Positions 8,770-18,657 of a stretch of 64,000 nucleotides of DNA are shown piece after piece. The notes under the pieces were generated by a model. It was not told the origin of the DNA. It searched no databases and saw nothing but the letters and a program-made list of their open reading frames with translations. The number at the start of each line of letters is the position of its first letter. Position 1 is the stretch's first letter. The stretch is taken from assembly GCA_937890765.1 (NCBI GenBank), contig CALADQ010000007.1, forward strand, positions 93,958 through 157,957, given 5' to 3'. The DNA is from an uncultured Candidatus Neoarthromitus sp. Lineage in GTDB: Bacteria; Bacillota; Clostridia; Clostridiales; Clostridiaceae. Made by a program: the position numbers and the translations under genes.

Positions 8770-9666
8770 TTGGTATTAGTTAAAGCTATATATGATGGTC
8801 AAGAAAATATACTACGCGATTTGCAATTAACGATTCAGAGAATGCAGAATGAGAAATCTTACTTAAAATTTTACGAAAAGATGTACTCTAAGACAAAGTT
8901 CATTGAAGTTGTTTGTGAGCCTTCTGATTATACACCTCAACTTAAAGATGAAATTTTATCAGTTGTTAGCAAAAGCATATACAATTTTATTATTGATATT
9001 TTTGTTAAGAAAGAGATAAATTATTTTTTTGATAATTCCTATTTTTTCATAAAGTACGAGGAAATAGATGAAGTTAAATCAAAAGTTATTGATGTTTTAT
9101 TTAATGATAATTTGTGTAGTGATTCAGAGGCGTTTTTTATTGATAGAAAAATTAAAATAATAGATAAAATCAAAAGTTGTATTGAAGAGAACAATCATAT
9201 AAATATAAATGGATTCATCAGATTTAGAATGAAAGATTTATTTCAAGAGATAGAAGTTATTGTAGATAGAGTTGTTGAAAAACATATGGTAGAAAAAGAG
9301 TACAATGAGTTTATAAAGTTGCTTAAATATTTTGTTGAAGTACAAGAAAGCAAAATAAAGGAAGTAAATATAATCATTGATAAAAATGGTTCATATGTGA
9401 TTTTGGATGAAAATAATAACGATGTTTACGATATGTTTTTGGATGATCTTGTTGACTTTAATATGTCTATGATGACTACCAATAAAGACGATCTTTTAAT
9501 AAGTGGTCTCATAACAAATTCTCCAGAGAAAATAATTATACATGGAGTAGAAAACTCATTAAATATTGAAATTGTAGAAACCATAAAACAAGTGTTTGAA
9601 GACAAGGTTAATTTTTGTCGTGGTTGTTCGGAGTGTCTTAGTTTGTTAAATAAATTAATAAAATAA
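8770..9666 (+). CDS. ytxC: YtxC-like sporulation-associated protein
   Basis: 298 residues from the TTG at 8770, chosen because AAGGGAGTGG lies just upstream; an upstream in-frame ATG at 8740 has no ribosome site. The overall composition, the helical N-terminal half and a conserved-looking FIRFRMKDL segment fit the YtxC family. This family is found in spore formers, often near infC, exactly the neighbourhood here. Its biochemical role is unknown. It ends with CRGCSECLSLL, a Cys cluster that could bind metal. The infC operon promoter begins 4 bp after its stop, so it is not co-transcribed by necessity. Family assignment is from memory of sequence character and synteny. Confidence 0.7.
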   Translation: MVLVKAIYDGQENILRDLQLTIQRMQNEKSYLKFYEKMYSKTKFIEVVCEPSDYTPQLKDEILSVVSKSIYNFIIDIFVKKEINYFFDNSYFFIKYEEIDEVKSKVIDVLFNDNLCSDSEAFFIDRKIKIIDKIKSCIEENNHININGFIRFRMKDLFQEIEVIVDRVVEKHMVEKEYNEFIKLLKYFVEVQESKIKEVNIIIDKNGSYVILDENNNDVYDMFLDDLVDFNMSMMTTNKDDLLISGLITNSPEKIIIHGVENSLNIEIVETIKQVFEDKVNFCRGCSECLSLLNKLIK

Positions 9667-9669
9667 GTA

Positions 9670-9698
9670 TTTACAATTTAATTTAGATGATATATAAT
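9670..9698 (+). promoter_or_regulatory. SigA-type promoter of the infC-rpmI-rplT operon
   Basis: TTTACA (9670-9675) and TATAAT (9693-9698) separated by 17 nt give five of six and six of six matches to consensus. Transcription should start near 9705. Confidence 0.85.
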
Positions 9699-9704
9699 AG
9701 CACT

Positions 9705-9880
9705 AGATTTAAGAAGAAACTACCGTTTCTCACCTTGGGACTTTTGGTTACCTAGGTAATTTGGATTTTTGATGGTGTTTTGTAACATCTATGTTTTGTT
9801 TGTTCAAAGGGCGGTGTTTTTATCGTCCTTTTTTATTTTAAGTGAATGGTAGTATTCATTTTTAAATTTGCAAAATATTT
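9705..9880 (+). promoter_or_regulatory. Ribosomal-protein leader (L20-type) with attenuator upstream of infC
   Basis: A leader of about 175 nt separates the promoter from infC. Early in it lies AGAAGAAACTACCGTTTCTC, a small hairpin (GAAAC / GTTTC), followed by other pairable segments. It ends in a terminator. In low-GC Firmicutes the infC-rpmI-rplT leader binds excess L20 and causes early termination. The location and the attenuator support this; the exact L20 binding fold was not resolved by eye. Confidence 0.7.
9806..9838 (+). terminator. Attenuator terminator in the infC leader
   Basis: AAAGGGCG (9806-9813) pairs with CGTCCTTT (9824-9831) with one G-T pair, then a T-rich tail. It lies upstream of the operon's first gene, as expected for regulated termination. 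Confidence 0.8.
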
Positions 9881-9893
9881 GGAGGTGGCTAAT

Positions 9894-10403
9894 ATAGCAA
9901 AGGATGTTCAAATTAATGGTGAAATTAAGTTTAAGGAGTTAAGAGTAATAGACAGTGATGGCTCTCAACTTGGGATAATGCAAACAAAGGAAGCTTTAAA
10001 GATTGCTGAAGATAGGGATTTAGATTTAGTAATTATTTCACCTACAGCTAATCCACCAGTATCTCGTATAATGGATTATGGAAAGCATGTGTATGAGCTT
10101 GCGAAGAAACAAAAAGAAGCTAGGAAAAACCAGAAGACAATAAATGTTAAAGAAATAAGAGTTAGTCCCTCTATAGAGGCACATGATATTAATATAAAGG
10201 CTAATAATGCTAAGAAGTTTCTTGCATCTGGTGATAAAGTAAAAATAACTGTGAGATTTAGAGGTAGAGAAGCTGACTATAGTTACATAGGTGAGAAGAT
10301 TTTAGATGATTTTGTTGAGATACTGAAGGAGTATGGTACACCAGAGAAAAAAGCAAAATTAGAAGGTAGGAACATGAGCTTAATTATGTCTCCAAAGAAA
10401 TAA
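9894..10403 (+). CDS. infC: Translation initiation factor IF-3
   Basis: 169 residues from an ATA start at 9894-9896. GGAGGTGG (9881-9888) is correctly spaced for it, and IF-3 homology begins there ([18 protein letters not shown]). An upstream GTG-type extension at 9846 would place the ribosome site inside the gene. Both IF-3 domains are present: the N-terminal part with [21 protein letters not shown] and the C-terminal part with [13 protein letters not shown] and [14 protein letters not shown]-3 checks start codons on the 30S subunit, and its own non-canonical start is the classic autoregulation device. It is the first gene of infC-rpmI-rplT. Confidence 0.97.
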   Translation: MAKDVQINGEIKFKELRVIDSDGSQLGIMQTKEALKIAEDRDLDLVIISPTANPPVSRIMDYGKHVYELAKKQKEARKNQKTINVKEIRVSPSIEAHDINIKANNAKKFLASGDKVKITVRFRGREADYSYIGEKILDDFVEILKEYGTPEKKAKLEGRNMSLIMSPKK

Positions 10404-10435
10404 ATTAATCTAAAGGTTTTAGGAGGTATTTTTTT

Positions 10436-10633
10436 ATGCCAAAAATGAAAACAAAAAAAGCTATAGCTAAAAGGTTTAGAGTTACAGGTACAGGAAGGTT
10501 AAAAAGATCAAGAGCTTATAAACAGCATATTTTAACAAAGAAATCAGCTAAAAGAAAGAGAAATTTAAGAAAAGTAGCGTATGTTTCAGTTACTCAATTG
10601 AGAACTATGAAAAGATTATTGCCATATGTTTAA
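10436..10633 (+). CDS. rpmI: 50S ribosomal protein L35
   Basis: 65 residues, highly basic, with the L35 pattern [19 protein letters not shown] at the N-terminus and [10 protein letters not shown] at the C-terminus. It follows infC by 32 bp with TTAGGAGGT upstream of the ATG, and precedes rplT, the conserved operon order. L35 is a structural component of the large ribosomal subunit. Confidence 0.98.
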   Translation: MPKMKTKKAIAKRFRVTGTGRLKRSRAYKQHILTKKSAKRKRNLRKVAYVSVTQLRTMKRLLPYV

Positions 10634-10664
10634 TGGTTTATAGGTATAGGTTGGAGGTAAGAAA

Positions 10665-11021
10665 ATGGCTAGAGTTAAAAGAGCGGTAAATGCACGTAAA
10701 AATCATAAAAAAGTTTTGAAATTAGCAAAGGGTTACTATGGTGGTAAATCTAAGCTATTTAGAACCGCAAATGAAACAGTAATTCGTGCATTGTGGAATT
10801 CATATGTAGGAAGAAGATTAAGAAAAAGAGATTTTAGAAAGCTTTGGATAACTAGAATAAATGCTGGAGTTAGAGAGCATGGTTTAAGTTATTCAAAATT
10901 TATATATGGTTTAAAGCTTGCTAATGTTAGCATAAATAGAAAAATGTTATCTGAGATAGCTATAAATGATAAATCAGCTTTTATGGAACTTGTGAATATT
11001 GCTAAGTCTAATTTAAAATAA
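10665..11021 (+). CDS. rplT: 50S ribosomal protein L20
   Basis: 118 residues with the L20 signature [20 protein letters not shown] and [21 protein letters not shown]20 is an assembly-initiating large-subunit protein and, in Firmicutes, the repressor that acts on the infC leader. TTGGAGG precedes the ATG by 7 nt. It is the last gene of the operon, followed by a terminator. Confidence 0.98.
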   Translation: MARVKRAVNARKNHKKVLKLAKGYYGGKSKLFRTANETVIRALWNSYVGRRLRKRDFRKLWITRINAGVREHGLSYSKFIYGLKLANVSINRKMLSEIAINDKSAFMELVNIAKSNLK

Positions 11022-11026
11022 TATAG

Positions 11027-11058
11027 GTGCGACTATCTTTACACGTCGCACTTGTTTT
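11027..11058 (+). terminator. Terminator after rplT
   Basis: A 7-bp stem GTGCGAC (11027-11033) / GTCGCAC (11045-11051) is followed by TTGTTTTAT. A TATAAT at 11058-11063 directly behind it may help start transcription of the potassium-uptake genes. Confidence 0.8.
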
Positions 11059-11089
11059 ATAATAATTATAAAAAAATGTGAGGCTAAAA

Positions 11090-12427
11090 TTGAATAGGTT
11101 AAAGAAATTACATCCCGTTCAAATATTGGCACTTTTTTTTATAGTGGTAATATTGTTAGGGACTATGTTATTAACATTTCCGATTTCAAGTAGTTCTGGT
11201 GAGACTACTAATTATTTAGATGCTTTATTTACTGCAACTTCTGCGACTTCTGTTACTGGCCTTGTTATTTATGATACAGGAACTTATTGGAGTTCTTTTG
11301 GTAAAACAGTTATTCTTATACTTATTCAAATAGGTGGGCTTGGCATAATGTCATTTGCTACTTTTGGAGCCCTTAAATTTGGTAAGAAGATTTCATTGTC
11401 TACTAGTTTGCTTTTGAAAGAAGCGTTAAATTTTGAGGGATTTCAGGGTTTATCTTTGATAATGAAGTATGTTATAAGTTTCACAGTTATAGTTGAGTCT
11501 TTAGGTGCTTTCTTTTTGAGTTTTGTATTTATACCTGAATTTGGTTTTTCGCAAGGATTGTATATAAGTCTTTTTACTTCTATATCTGCATTTTGTAATG
11601 CTGGATTTGATATATTTGGAAATTTTGCGAGTCTTACAGGGTATTTTGATAATTCTTATGTGTTGATAATTTGTATGATTTTGATAATTATAGGTGGTCT
11701 AGGATTTGGGGTTATTACTGAATTCATAACTTATCATCACACTAAAAGAATTTCTTTGACTACAAAAATTGTTTTAATAATTACTTCAATTTTGATAGCA
11801 TTGGGGGCTGTTGTTTACTTTATTTTAGAAAGTGGCAATCCTCTTACTTTAGAAGGAATGAGTTTGTATGATAAAATAGTTAATAGTTTTTTTGCATCTG
11901 TTTCGCCTAGAACTGCAGGATTTAATTCAATAAATTTAAGTGATATGAGAGCAGGTTCTATTTTTTTGACTTGCTTGCTTATGTTAATAGGAGGTTCTCC
12001 AGGCTCTACAGCTGGTGGAATAAAAACTACTACACTTGGTGTTATATTGCTTTCTATATATGGTTACATAAGAAATCAAAAAGTTATAGTTATGAATAAG
12101 AAGATTCCGTCAAGAACTATAAATAAGGCTTTTATTGTTACATTTGTATCTTTATTTTTTATGAGTACATTTGTAATTTTAATTTCTATGACACATCAAG
12201 ATTTACAATTTAAATCTATAATATTTGAAGTTTTCTCTGCTTTTAATACTGTAGGGCTAAGTATAGGACTTACTTTAAAATTGACTGATCTAGGAAAATT
12301 TATTATCATATTTGCAATGTATTTTGGTAGAGTTGGTACTTTGACTTTGTTATTTGCTTTTACGAACAAAGTTGATAATAATAAAAAATCTATAAAGTAC
12401 CCTGAAGCTCGTATAACAGTTGGGTAA
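11090..12427 (+). CDS. ktrB: Potassium uptake membrane subunit KtrB/TrkH
   Basis: 445 residues from the TTG at 11090, placed 6 nt after GTGAGG; the GTG inside that motif (11078) is the alternative. The protein is a TrkH/KtrB-type channel with four M-P-M repeats. Their selectivity-filter glycines are visible as SVTGLVI, FCNAGFD, PRTAGFN and FNTVGLS. The third repeat is followed by GGSPGSTAGG, as in KtrB. It conducts K+ (and Na+-coupled K+) across the membrane with the cytosolic gating ring encoded by the next gene. No unusual feature was seen. Confidence 0.95.
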   Translation: MNRLKKLHPVQILALFFIVVILLGTMLLTFPISSSSGETTNYLDALFTATSATSVTGLVIYDTGTYWSSFGKTVILILIQIGGLGIMSFATFGALKFGKKISLSTSLLLKEALNFEGFQGLSLIMKYVISFTVIVESLGAFFLSFVFIPEFGFSQGLYISLFTSISAFCNAGFDIFGNFASLTGYFDNSYVLIICMILIIIGGLGFGVITEFITYHHTKRISLTTKIVLIITSILIALGAVVYFILESGNPLTLEGMSLYDKIVNSFFASVSPRTAGFNSINLSDMRAGSIFLTCLLMLIGGSPGSTAGGIKTTTLGVILLSIYGYIRNQKVIVMNKKIPSRTINKAFIVTFVSLFFMSTFVILISMTHQDLQFKSIIFEVFSAFNTVGLSIGLTLKLTDLGKFIIIFAMYFGRVGTLTLLFAFTNKVDNNKKSIKYPEARITVG

Positions 12428-12450
12428 ATTTTTATTAAGGAGATGTTTTT

Positions 12451-13137
12451 TTGAAAGTAAAACAGTTTATAGTTATAGGAATGGGAAGATTTGGTTTTAG
12501 TGTTGCTGCTAGACTTTATAAAGCTGGTTATGATGTTTTGGCTATAGATAGAGATATAGAAAAAATAGAAGAGATATCAAATGAAGTGACTCATGCTTTG
12601 GCACTTGATGCTACAGATGAAAAAGCTTTATCTAGTTTAAATATAGGTGATTATGATACAGCTATTATTGCTATAGGTGGAAGTATACAGGAAAGTTTGC
12701 TTGTGACTTTGCTTGTTAAAGAAGCGGGTGTTAGTGAAATAATTTGCAAAGGACAAGGAGAACTACATGAAAAACTTTTGAAGAAAATTGGAGCTAGTAG
12801 AGTTATACTTCCAGAAAAGGAAATGGGAATAAGACTTGCTAATAATTTGAAATTCCAGAGTTTGTTTGATTATGTTGAGGTGTCTAAGGGTTCTTCGATT
12901 GCAGAGTTTACGGCTCCATGTGAGTGGGTAAATAAAACAATTGGTGATATAGATATAAGAGCTAAACATGATGTTACTTTAATAGGTATAAAGAAAAGTT
13001 GTAATGCTGAAATGGATGTTAGCATTAATGCTAGCACTGTAATTAAAGCAAATGATTTATTAATACTTCTTGGTAAAGATGATAAATTGTCGAAGCTTCA
13101 GAGCAAATTTACTTTTTTGAAAAAAGAGGAAAGTTAA
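12451..13137 (+). CDS. ktrA: Potassium uptake regulatory subunit KtrA (RCK domains)
   Basis: 228 residues: an RCK_N Rossmann domain with VIGMGRFGFSVA near residue 8-19 and an acidic residue after the second strand (LAIDRD), then a C-terminal TrkA_C domain from about residue 140. KtrA forms a nucleotide-binding octameric ring (ATP/ADP, also c-di-AMP in Firmicutes) that gates KtrB. The TTG start has AAGGAGA 8 nt upstream, and the gene follows ktrB by 23 bp, so both are co-transcribed. Confidence 0.95.
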   Translation: MKVKQFIVIGMGRFGFSVAARLYKAGYDVLAIDRDIEKIEEISNEVTHALALDATDEKALSSLNIGDYDTAIIAIGGSIQESLLVTLLVKEAGVSEIICKGQGELHEKLLKKIGASRVILPEKEMGIRLANNLKFQSLFDYVEVSKGSSIAEFTAPCEWVNKTIGDIDIRAKHDVTLIGIKKSCNAEMDVSINASTVIKANDLLILLGKDDKLSKLQSKFTFLKKEES

Positions 13138-13139
13138 AA

Positions 13140-13922
13140 TTGAATTACATAAGTAGTGTGGACAATAAAATTTTTAAAGAAGTTTGTAGTTTGAAAAGCA
13201 AACGGTATAGATATTTAAACAAATGTCATTTGATAGAAGGAATTAGATTTGTTCAAGAGGCTTTATTGTGTGACGGAATTTTAAATTATATAGTTATTGA
13301 TGAAAGCAAAAAGGATTTTTTGTTTGATAAATTGAATTTGAGTGATTTAGGAATTAAAGTTTATATTTTTTCTGATGTATTATTTTCAAAGATTAAGCAG
13401 ACAGAAAACACTCAAGGGATTATTGCGAATGTTAACATGGCTCTTGAGTGTAAAAATTTTAAATTTAATGATGGAATATATTTTTTGATTGATAGAATCC
13501 AAGACCCTGGAAATTTAGGAACGATAATTAGAACGGCTGTTGCGGTAAATGCTTTAGGTGTGATTATAGTTAAAGGAACTGTTGACATTTATAATGATAA
13601 AGTTTTAAGGTCTACGATGGGTTCGATTTTTAAAATTGATATTTATTTCATTGAAAATTATTTTGTGTTAGATGAATTTTTACATAATGGATTTAAATTT
13701 GTTATAGCTGATTCTTGTGGTGAAAAAATTTATTACAATGAAAATTTAATTGGAAAAATAATTTTGGCTGTTGGAAATGAGGGTAATGGTTTGAGTGATG
13801 AAATTAAAAATTTTCCTCATTTAAGCGTTGTAATTCCTATGTGTAACAATTTGGAATCTTTGAATGTTGCTCAGGCTTTAAGTGTTATTGCGTTTGAGTA
13901 TGTTAGACAAAATGATATATAA
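13140..13922 (+). CDS. TrmH/SpoU-family RNA 2'-O-ribose methyltransferase
   Basis: 260 residues with an N-terminal substrate-binding domain (about 1-100) and a C-terminal knotted SPOUT domain. The three SpoU motifs are visible: [28 protein letters not shown] and [16 protein letters not shown]. The family methylates ribose in 23S rRNA or tRNA using S-adenosylmethionine; the exact target cannot be told. The TTG start lies 2 bp after the ktrA stop, with AAGAGGAAAG as ribosome site inside ktrA, so translation is likely coupled. In many Firmicutes such a gene sits directly before pheS, as here. Confidence 0.93.
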   Translation: MNYISSVDNKIFKEVCSLKSKRYRYLNKCHLIEGIRFVQEALLCDGILNYIVIDESKKDFLFDKLNLSDLGIKVYIFSDVLFSKIKQTENTQGIIANVNMALECKNFKFNDGIYFLIDRIQDPGNLGTIIRTAVAVNALGVIIVKGTVDIYNDKVLRSTMGSIFKIDIYFIENYFVLDEFLHNGFKFVIADSCGEKIYYNENLIGKIILAVGNEGNGLSDEIKNFPHLSVVIPMCNNLESLNVAQALSVIAFEYVRQNDI

Positions 13923-13995
13923 AATAATTTTTTTGAAAATATATTCCTTGATTTTTAAGTTAAGGAATTTTTTGATTTTTTGGAGGGATAATTAC

Positions 13996-15015
13996 ATGCA
14001 AGAAAAATTAAATCAATTGTTTAATTTTGTTACGGAAAAATTGGATAATGTTAAAACACGAAGTGAATTTGAAGAATTAAGAGTTAAGTATTTAGGTAAG
14101 AAAAGTGAATTAAATCAAATTTTAAAAGGATTGAAGGATTTATCTTTTGAAGAAAAAATTAGAGTAGGAAAAGTTGTAAACGAAATTAAATCTAAAATGG
14201 AAAAATATTTTTCTAACACGATGGAAAAAATTAATCGTATTGAAATGGAAAAAACTCTTAAAGAAGAAATTATTGATATAACTTTGCCTGGGAAGAAAAT
14301 AAAATTAGGCCATAAAAATCCTATACAATTGGTTCTTGAAGAGATTCAAGAAATATTTTTGAATATGGGTTTTACGATTGAGGAGGGGCCAGATATTGAA
14401 AGTGAGTATTACAATTTTGAAGCTTTAAATATATACAAAAATCATCCAGCTAGAAGCGAGCAAGATACTTTTTACATAGATGATTCTCATGTTCTCAGAA
14501 CACATACTTCAACTGTTCAAATTAGAACAATGGAAAATAGAAAGCCACCAATTAAAATTATTTCTCCAGGAAAAGTTTATAGAGCTGATGAGTTGGATGC
14601 GACGCATTCGCCTATTTTTTATCAAATGGAAGGGCTTGTTATAGATAGAAATATAAATATGTCTCATCTTAAAGGCACGCTTGAAAAATTTGTTAAAGCA
14701 ATGTTTGGTGATAACATGAAAACAAAATTTAGAGCTCATCATTTTCCTTTTACGGAACCTTCTGCTGAGATGGATGCAACTTGTTTTGTTTGTCAAGGAA
14801 AAGGTTGTTCTGTTTGTAAGGGAAGTGGTTACATTGAAATTTTAGGTTGTGGAATGGTTCATCCTGATGTTTTAAAAAGATGTGGAATAAATTCTAAAGT
14901 TTTCAAAGGATTTGCTTTTGGATTTGGAATTGATAGAATGGTGATGCTTAAATATGGAATAGAAGATATTAGGCTTTTGTATGAAAGTGATTTAAGATTT
15001 TTATCTCAATTTTAA
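13996..15015 (+). CDS. pheS: Phenylalanine-tRNA ligase alpha subunit
   Basis: 339 residues. The ATG at 13996 with TGGAGGGAT upstream is preferred to longer in-frame extensions into the preceding gene. An N-terminal coiled coil (about 1-85) is followed by the class II synthetase core: motif 2 region [20 protein letters not shown] and motif 3 [18 protein letters not shown] Cys cluster [16 protein letters not shown] near residue 262 is a feature of many Firmicutes PheS. With PheT it charges tRNA-Phe; that tRNA is at 25973. No T-box leader was found. Confidence 0.97.
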   Translation: MQEKLNQLFNFVTEKLDNVKTRSEFEELRVKYLGKKSELNQILKGLKDLSFEEKIRVGKVVNEIKSKMEKYFSNTMEKINRIEMEKTLKEEIIDITLPGKKIKLGHKNPIQLVLEEIQEIFLNMGFTIEEGPDIESEYYNFEALNIYKNHPARSEQDTFYIDDSHVLRTHTSTVQIRTMENRKPPIKIISPGKVYRADELDATHSPIFYQMEGLVIDRNINMSHLKGTLEKFVKAMFGDNMKTKFRAHHFPFTEPSAEMDATCFVCQGKGCSVCKGSGYIEILGCGMVHPDVLKRCGINSKVFKGFAFGFGIDRMVMLKYGIEDIRLLYESDLRFLSQF

Positions 15016-15037
15016 ATTTTGGAAGGGGATATGGTTT

Positions 15038-17401
15038 ATGAAAGTTTCTTTTGAGTGGCTACAAAGTTATTTTGAAAAAAATTTAGATTTAAAAGATGTT
15101 TGTGAAAAATTAACCATAAGTGGAACAAAAGTTGAAAATGTTGAAAGCAATAAAGTTGATGTGAAAAATGTTGTTACTGGGCTCATTGAAAAAATTACTC
15201 AACATCCTGACGCAGAAAAATTAGTTGTGTGCAGTGTTAATATAGGAAAAGAAAATGTTCAAATAGTAACTGCAGCTAAAAATATGAAAGAGGGAGATAT
15301 TGTTCCTGTTGCATTGCATGGTGCGATTTTACATAATGGTTTAAAAATAAAAAAAGGAAAGCTTCGTGGCATTGAATCTCAAGGGATGTTTTGTTCTGAA
15401 GAAGAATTAGGATTGGCGGAACATTCAGATGGATTAATGATACTTGATGCAACGACTCCAGTAGGTGTTAATGTTATTGATGTTTTAGATTCAGGAAGTG
15501 ATGTTATTGAATTTGAAATAACTTCTAATCGTCCAGATTGTTTAGGAGTTTTGGGAATAGCGAGAGAAGTAAAATCAATTTATGATTTTGAAATGAAGAA
15601 GTTGGATACAAATTTTAAAGTTAGCTCGCTAAAAAATATAAATAACATGTTGAAAGTTAATCTTGAAAATAAAAATTGCAGACGATATTCGGCTAGGATT
15701 ATTGATAATGTAAAAATTTGCGAATCGCCAAAATTTATACAAGATAGATTGATTGCGTCTGGAATAAGACCGTTAAATAATATTGTGGATTTAACAAACT
15801 ATGTGATGCTTGAGCTTGGGCAACCAATGCATGTTTTTGATTATAATTGTGTTCTTGATGGAAAAATAAATGTTTCTAATGGAAATGATGGAGAAAAATT
15901 TACGACAATAGATGGAGTAGATAGAGATTTAGATAATTCGATGATTTGTATAAAAGACGATGAAAAAGTTTTAGCTTTAGCGGGTGTAATGGGTGGAGAA
16001 AATTCTAAAGTTAGTGTAAAATCGAGAACTATTATTTTGGAAAGTGCAAATTTTAAATTTGATTCTATAAGATCCACTTCAAGAAAATTGGGATTGCGTT
16101 CTGAAAGTTCTCTAAGATTTGAAAAAGGAATCGATGATAATTTGACGATTAAAGCTTTAGATAGATTTTGCAATTTGGTGAATGAATTTTCTTATGGAGA
16201 TGTTGTTGAGGGGACGATAGATTTAATTAATGAATCGTACGAGCCTGTTAAGATTTTGGTTCATTGCGATTACATAAATAAATTTTTGAACACAAACATT
16301 TCTGAAAGTGACATGATAAAGATTTTTGAAAATTTAGATATGAAAGTTAATAAAATTGGTGAGCTTTTAGAAATTGTTGTTCCAACTTTTAGGAGAGATG
16401 TTTTTTTAGAAGAAGATTTAGTTGAAGAAATAGGAAGAATTTATGGATACGATAAAATTCCTTCTTCAGAATTGCCATGTGTTTCTACAGAATTGGGAAA
16501 AACCAAAAAACAAAAATTCATTGACAAAATTTTGGATACGATGATTTCATTAGGATTTAGTCAATCTATAAGTTATTCTTTTTACAGTTCGAAAGTTTTC
16601 GATAAATTAAATTTAAAAAATGAAAGTGAAGAACGAAATGCTATAAATATAAAAAATCCTTTAGGTGAAGATTATAGTATTATGAGAACAACTTTAGTTC
16701 CTTCAATGTTAGATTCTTTAACAAGAAATTATTCTTATTCAAATAGTGAAGCTTTGATTTTTGAAATAGGAAAAACTTATATCAAAGAAAGTGAAGATGT
16801 TATTAAGGAAAATAATATTTTGACTTTGGGAATGTACGGAAAAGATTTTGATTATTTTTCGATGAAGGGAATTATAGAATCGGTTTTTGAAGTTCTCGGA
16901 ATAAATTTTATGTTAGAGAGAGAAACAAAAAGCTTTTATCATCCAGGAAAATCTGCTAGAATTATATTAGGTAAAAGTAGTTTAGGAAGATTTGGTTCAA
17001 TTCATCCTCAAGTTCTTAAAAATTATGGTATAGATATTGAACTTTTTATTGGCGAACTCAATTTAGATAAAATTTTTGAATTTTACAAGTGTAATAAAAA
17101 ATATAAAGAAGTTCCTAAATATCCTAGCGTTAGTTTCGATTTGAGTTTAGTTATTGATGAAAATATTTTATCTCAAGATATTGAAAAAATAATTAAATCA
17201 AATTCGGGCAACATACTTGAAAGACTTCAAATTTTTGATGTGTATAAAGGTCCGCAAATACCTGAGAACAAAAAAAGTATTTCGTATAACATAATTTTTA
17301 GGGACAAATCAAAGACGCTAAAAGATTCAGATGTTAACGGCGTTATACAAAAAATACTTGAAGCTCTTAAAAATAAATTAGGAGTAGAGATTAGGCAATA
17401 A
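15038..17401 (+). CDS. pheT: Phenylalanine-tRNA ligase beta subunit
   Basis: 787 residues, the usual bacterial length. Domains in order: an EMAP/tRNA-binding domain (about 40-150), B3/B4 editing region with GIRPLNNIVDLTNYVMLELG near 245, the B5 domain around 400-470, a catalytic-like core and the C-terminal ferredoxin-fold anticodon-binding domain (about 695-787). It completes the heterotetrameric PheRS. It follows pheS by 22 bp with GGAAGGGGAT upstream of the ATG. Confidence 0.97.
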   Translation: MKVSFEWLQSYFEKNLDLKDVCEKLTISGTKVENVESNKVDVKNVVTGLIEKITQHPDAEKLVVCSVNIGKENVQIVTAAKNMKEGDIVPVALHGAILHNGLKIKKGKLRGIESQGMFCSEEELGLAEHSDGLMILDATTPVGVNVIDVLDSGSDVIEFEITSNRPDCLGVLGIAREVKSIYDFEMKKLDTNFKVSSLKNINNMLKVNLENKNCRRYSARIIDNVKICESPKFIQDRLIASGIRPLNNIVDLTNYVMLELGQPMHVFDYNCVLDGKINVSNGNDGEKFTTIDGVDRDLDNSMICIKDDEKVLALAGVMGGENSKVSVKSRTIILESANFKFDSIRSTSRKLGLRSESSLRFEKGIDDNLTIKALDRFCNLVNEFSYGDVVEGTIDLINESYEPVKILVHCDYINKFLNTNISESDMIKIFENLDMKVNKIGELLEIVVPTFRRDVFLEEDLVEEIGRIYGYDKIPSSELPCVSTELGKTKKQKFIDKILDTMISLGFSQSISYSFYSSKVFDKLNLKNESEERNAINIKNPLGEDYSIMRTTLVPSMLDSLTRNYSYSNSEALIFEIGKTYIKESEDVIKENNILTLGMYGKDFDYFSMKGIIESVFEVLGINFMLERETKSFYHPGKSARIILGKSSLGRFGSIHPQVLKNYGIDIELFIGELNLDKIFEFYKCNKKYKEVPKYPSVSFDLSLVIDENILSQDIEKIIKSNSGNILERLQIFDVYKGPQIPENKKSISYNIIFRDKSKTLKDSDVNGVIQKILEALKNKLGVEIRQ

Positions 17402-17417
17402 GAAAGGAGATATTGAA

Positions 17418-18452
17418 ATGAAATTATTATTATTTGATGCTAAACAATATGACAAGGACTATTTTGAAAAATACTCAAAAGGTACTGGCATAAAAATTGA
17501 TTATGTTGAGGAGAAACTTACTCCTGAAACTTCCAACATGGCTGAAGGTTATGATGGAGTTTGTATTTTTGTTAATGACATTGCTAGTAAAGAAGTTATT
17601 GATGACCTTTGTAAGTTTGGTGTTAAGATTATAGTTTTAAGATGTGCAGGATATAATGGAGTTGATATTGAATATGCAAAAGGAAAAATAACAGTTGTTA
17701 GAGTTCCGGCTTATTCACCAAACTCAATTGCAGAAATTGCTACTGGCATGTTGATTTGCATAACTCGTAAAATTCCACAAGCAATAAACAAAACGAAGAA
17801 ATATAATTTTTCTTTAGAAGGTTTAGTTGGATTCGATTTAGTGAATAGGACTGCTGGCATAATTGGAACAGGGAGAATTGCACAAAAGTTTATAAAAATT
17901 CTAATCGGAATTGGAATGAAAGTCATAGCTTATGATTTGTATCCTAATCATGACGTAGCAAAAGAATTGGGATTTAAATATGTAGACTTAGAAACTATTT
18001 ATAGAGATAGTGATGTTATTTCTCTTCACTCTCCTTTGACAAATGAAAATATGCATATGATAAATGATGATTCAATATCTAAAATGAAAGATAATGTTGT
18101 TATAGTAAATACAGCAAGAGGAGCACTTATTGATACCGATTCTCTAATTAGAGGTTTGAAATCTGGAAAAATTTTAGGAGCTGCACTTGATGTTTATGAA
18201 AATGAAAAAGATTATTTCTTCAACGATTGTTCTAAAGATGGAATTGATGACGAAGTTTTAAGAGAACTTTTGTCTTTTGATAATGTGTTGTTATTTTCAC
18301 ATCAAGCGTATTTAACTGAAGAGGCTTTAACAAGTATTGCAACAGTGTCATTGAGTAATATTAAAAACTTTTTAAATGGAGAGTTTTTAGCGAATGAAGT
18401 TTTCTATGATGAAGAAAAAGGTAAGATTGTAGATTTTAGAGTTAAAAATTAA
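17418..18452 (+). CDS. D-lactate dehydrogenase (D-2-hydroxyacid dehydrogenase family)
   Basis: 344 residues with the D-LDH pattern: substrate-side LRCAGYNGVDIEYA, the NAD-binding loop GIIGTGRIAQKF near residue 148, catalytic Arg in NTARGALID (about 231), Glu in DVYENEKD (about 258) and His in LFSHQAYLTEEAL (about 293). It should reduce pyruvate to D-lactate with NADH, regenerating NAD+ in fermentation. The RCAGYNGVD and HQAYLTEEA signatures are closer to LdhA than to PGDH or VanH. AAGGAGATATTGAA precedes the ATG. It follows pheT by 16 bp, a chance operon rather than a functional link. Confidence 0.9.
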   Translation: MKLLLFDAKQYDKDYFEKYSKGTGIKIDYVEEKLTPETSNMAEGYDGVCIFVNDIASKEVIDDLCKFGVKIIVLRCAGYNGVDIEYAKGKITVVRVPAYSPNSIAEIATGMLICITRKIPQAINKTKKYNFSLEGLVGFDLVNRTAGIIGTGRIAQKFIKILIGIGMKVIAYDLYPNHDVAKELGFKYVDLETIYRDSDVISLHSPLTNENMHMINDDSISKMKDNVVIVNTARGALIDTDSLIRGLKSGKILGAALDVYENEKDYFFNDCSKDGIDDEVLRELLSFDNVLLFSHQAYLTEEALTSIATVSLSNIKNFLNGEFLANEVFYDEEKGKIVDFRVKN

Positions 18453-18459
18453 ATTTGGA

Positions 18460-18490
18460 AGGGCGAATTTTGAATTCGCTCTTTTTGTTT
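18460..18490 (+). terminator. Rho-independent terminator after the D-lactate dehydrogenase
   Basis: A 10-bp stem AGGGCGAATT / AATTCGCTCT (18460-18482) with a 3-nt loop and one G-T pair precedes a T-rich run. Confidence 0.88.
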
Positions 18491-18657
18491 TTTGGATTTA
18501 TATTTTAAATGAAATGACCTTGAAAAAAATTTTTAATCTACATTATAATATTTAATTGAAAAGGTTATTTAAATGAATTTTTTTGAATTATACATTTTCA
18601 CAATAACATATGAATTGTGATATATTAATTTATAAAGATTACAAGGAGCAATTTATA

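Noticed and set aside
13882..13995. Longer PheS start upstream of 13996
   Set aside because: The extra residues overlap the preceding methyltransferase gene, do not look like PheS, and the ribosome site TGGAGGG fits the ATG at 13996.
13140..13995. T-box leader before pheST
   Set aside because: The genes before pheS are packed with gaps under 75 bp and no T-box sequence (UGGN bulge, terminator/antiterminator pair) is present.
14509..14796. Antisense open frames inside pheS, pheT, dxs, recJ and the giant genes
   Set aside because: They lack ribosome sites, overlap strongly conserved genes and have implausible protein composition.
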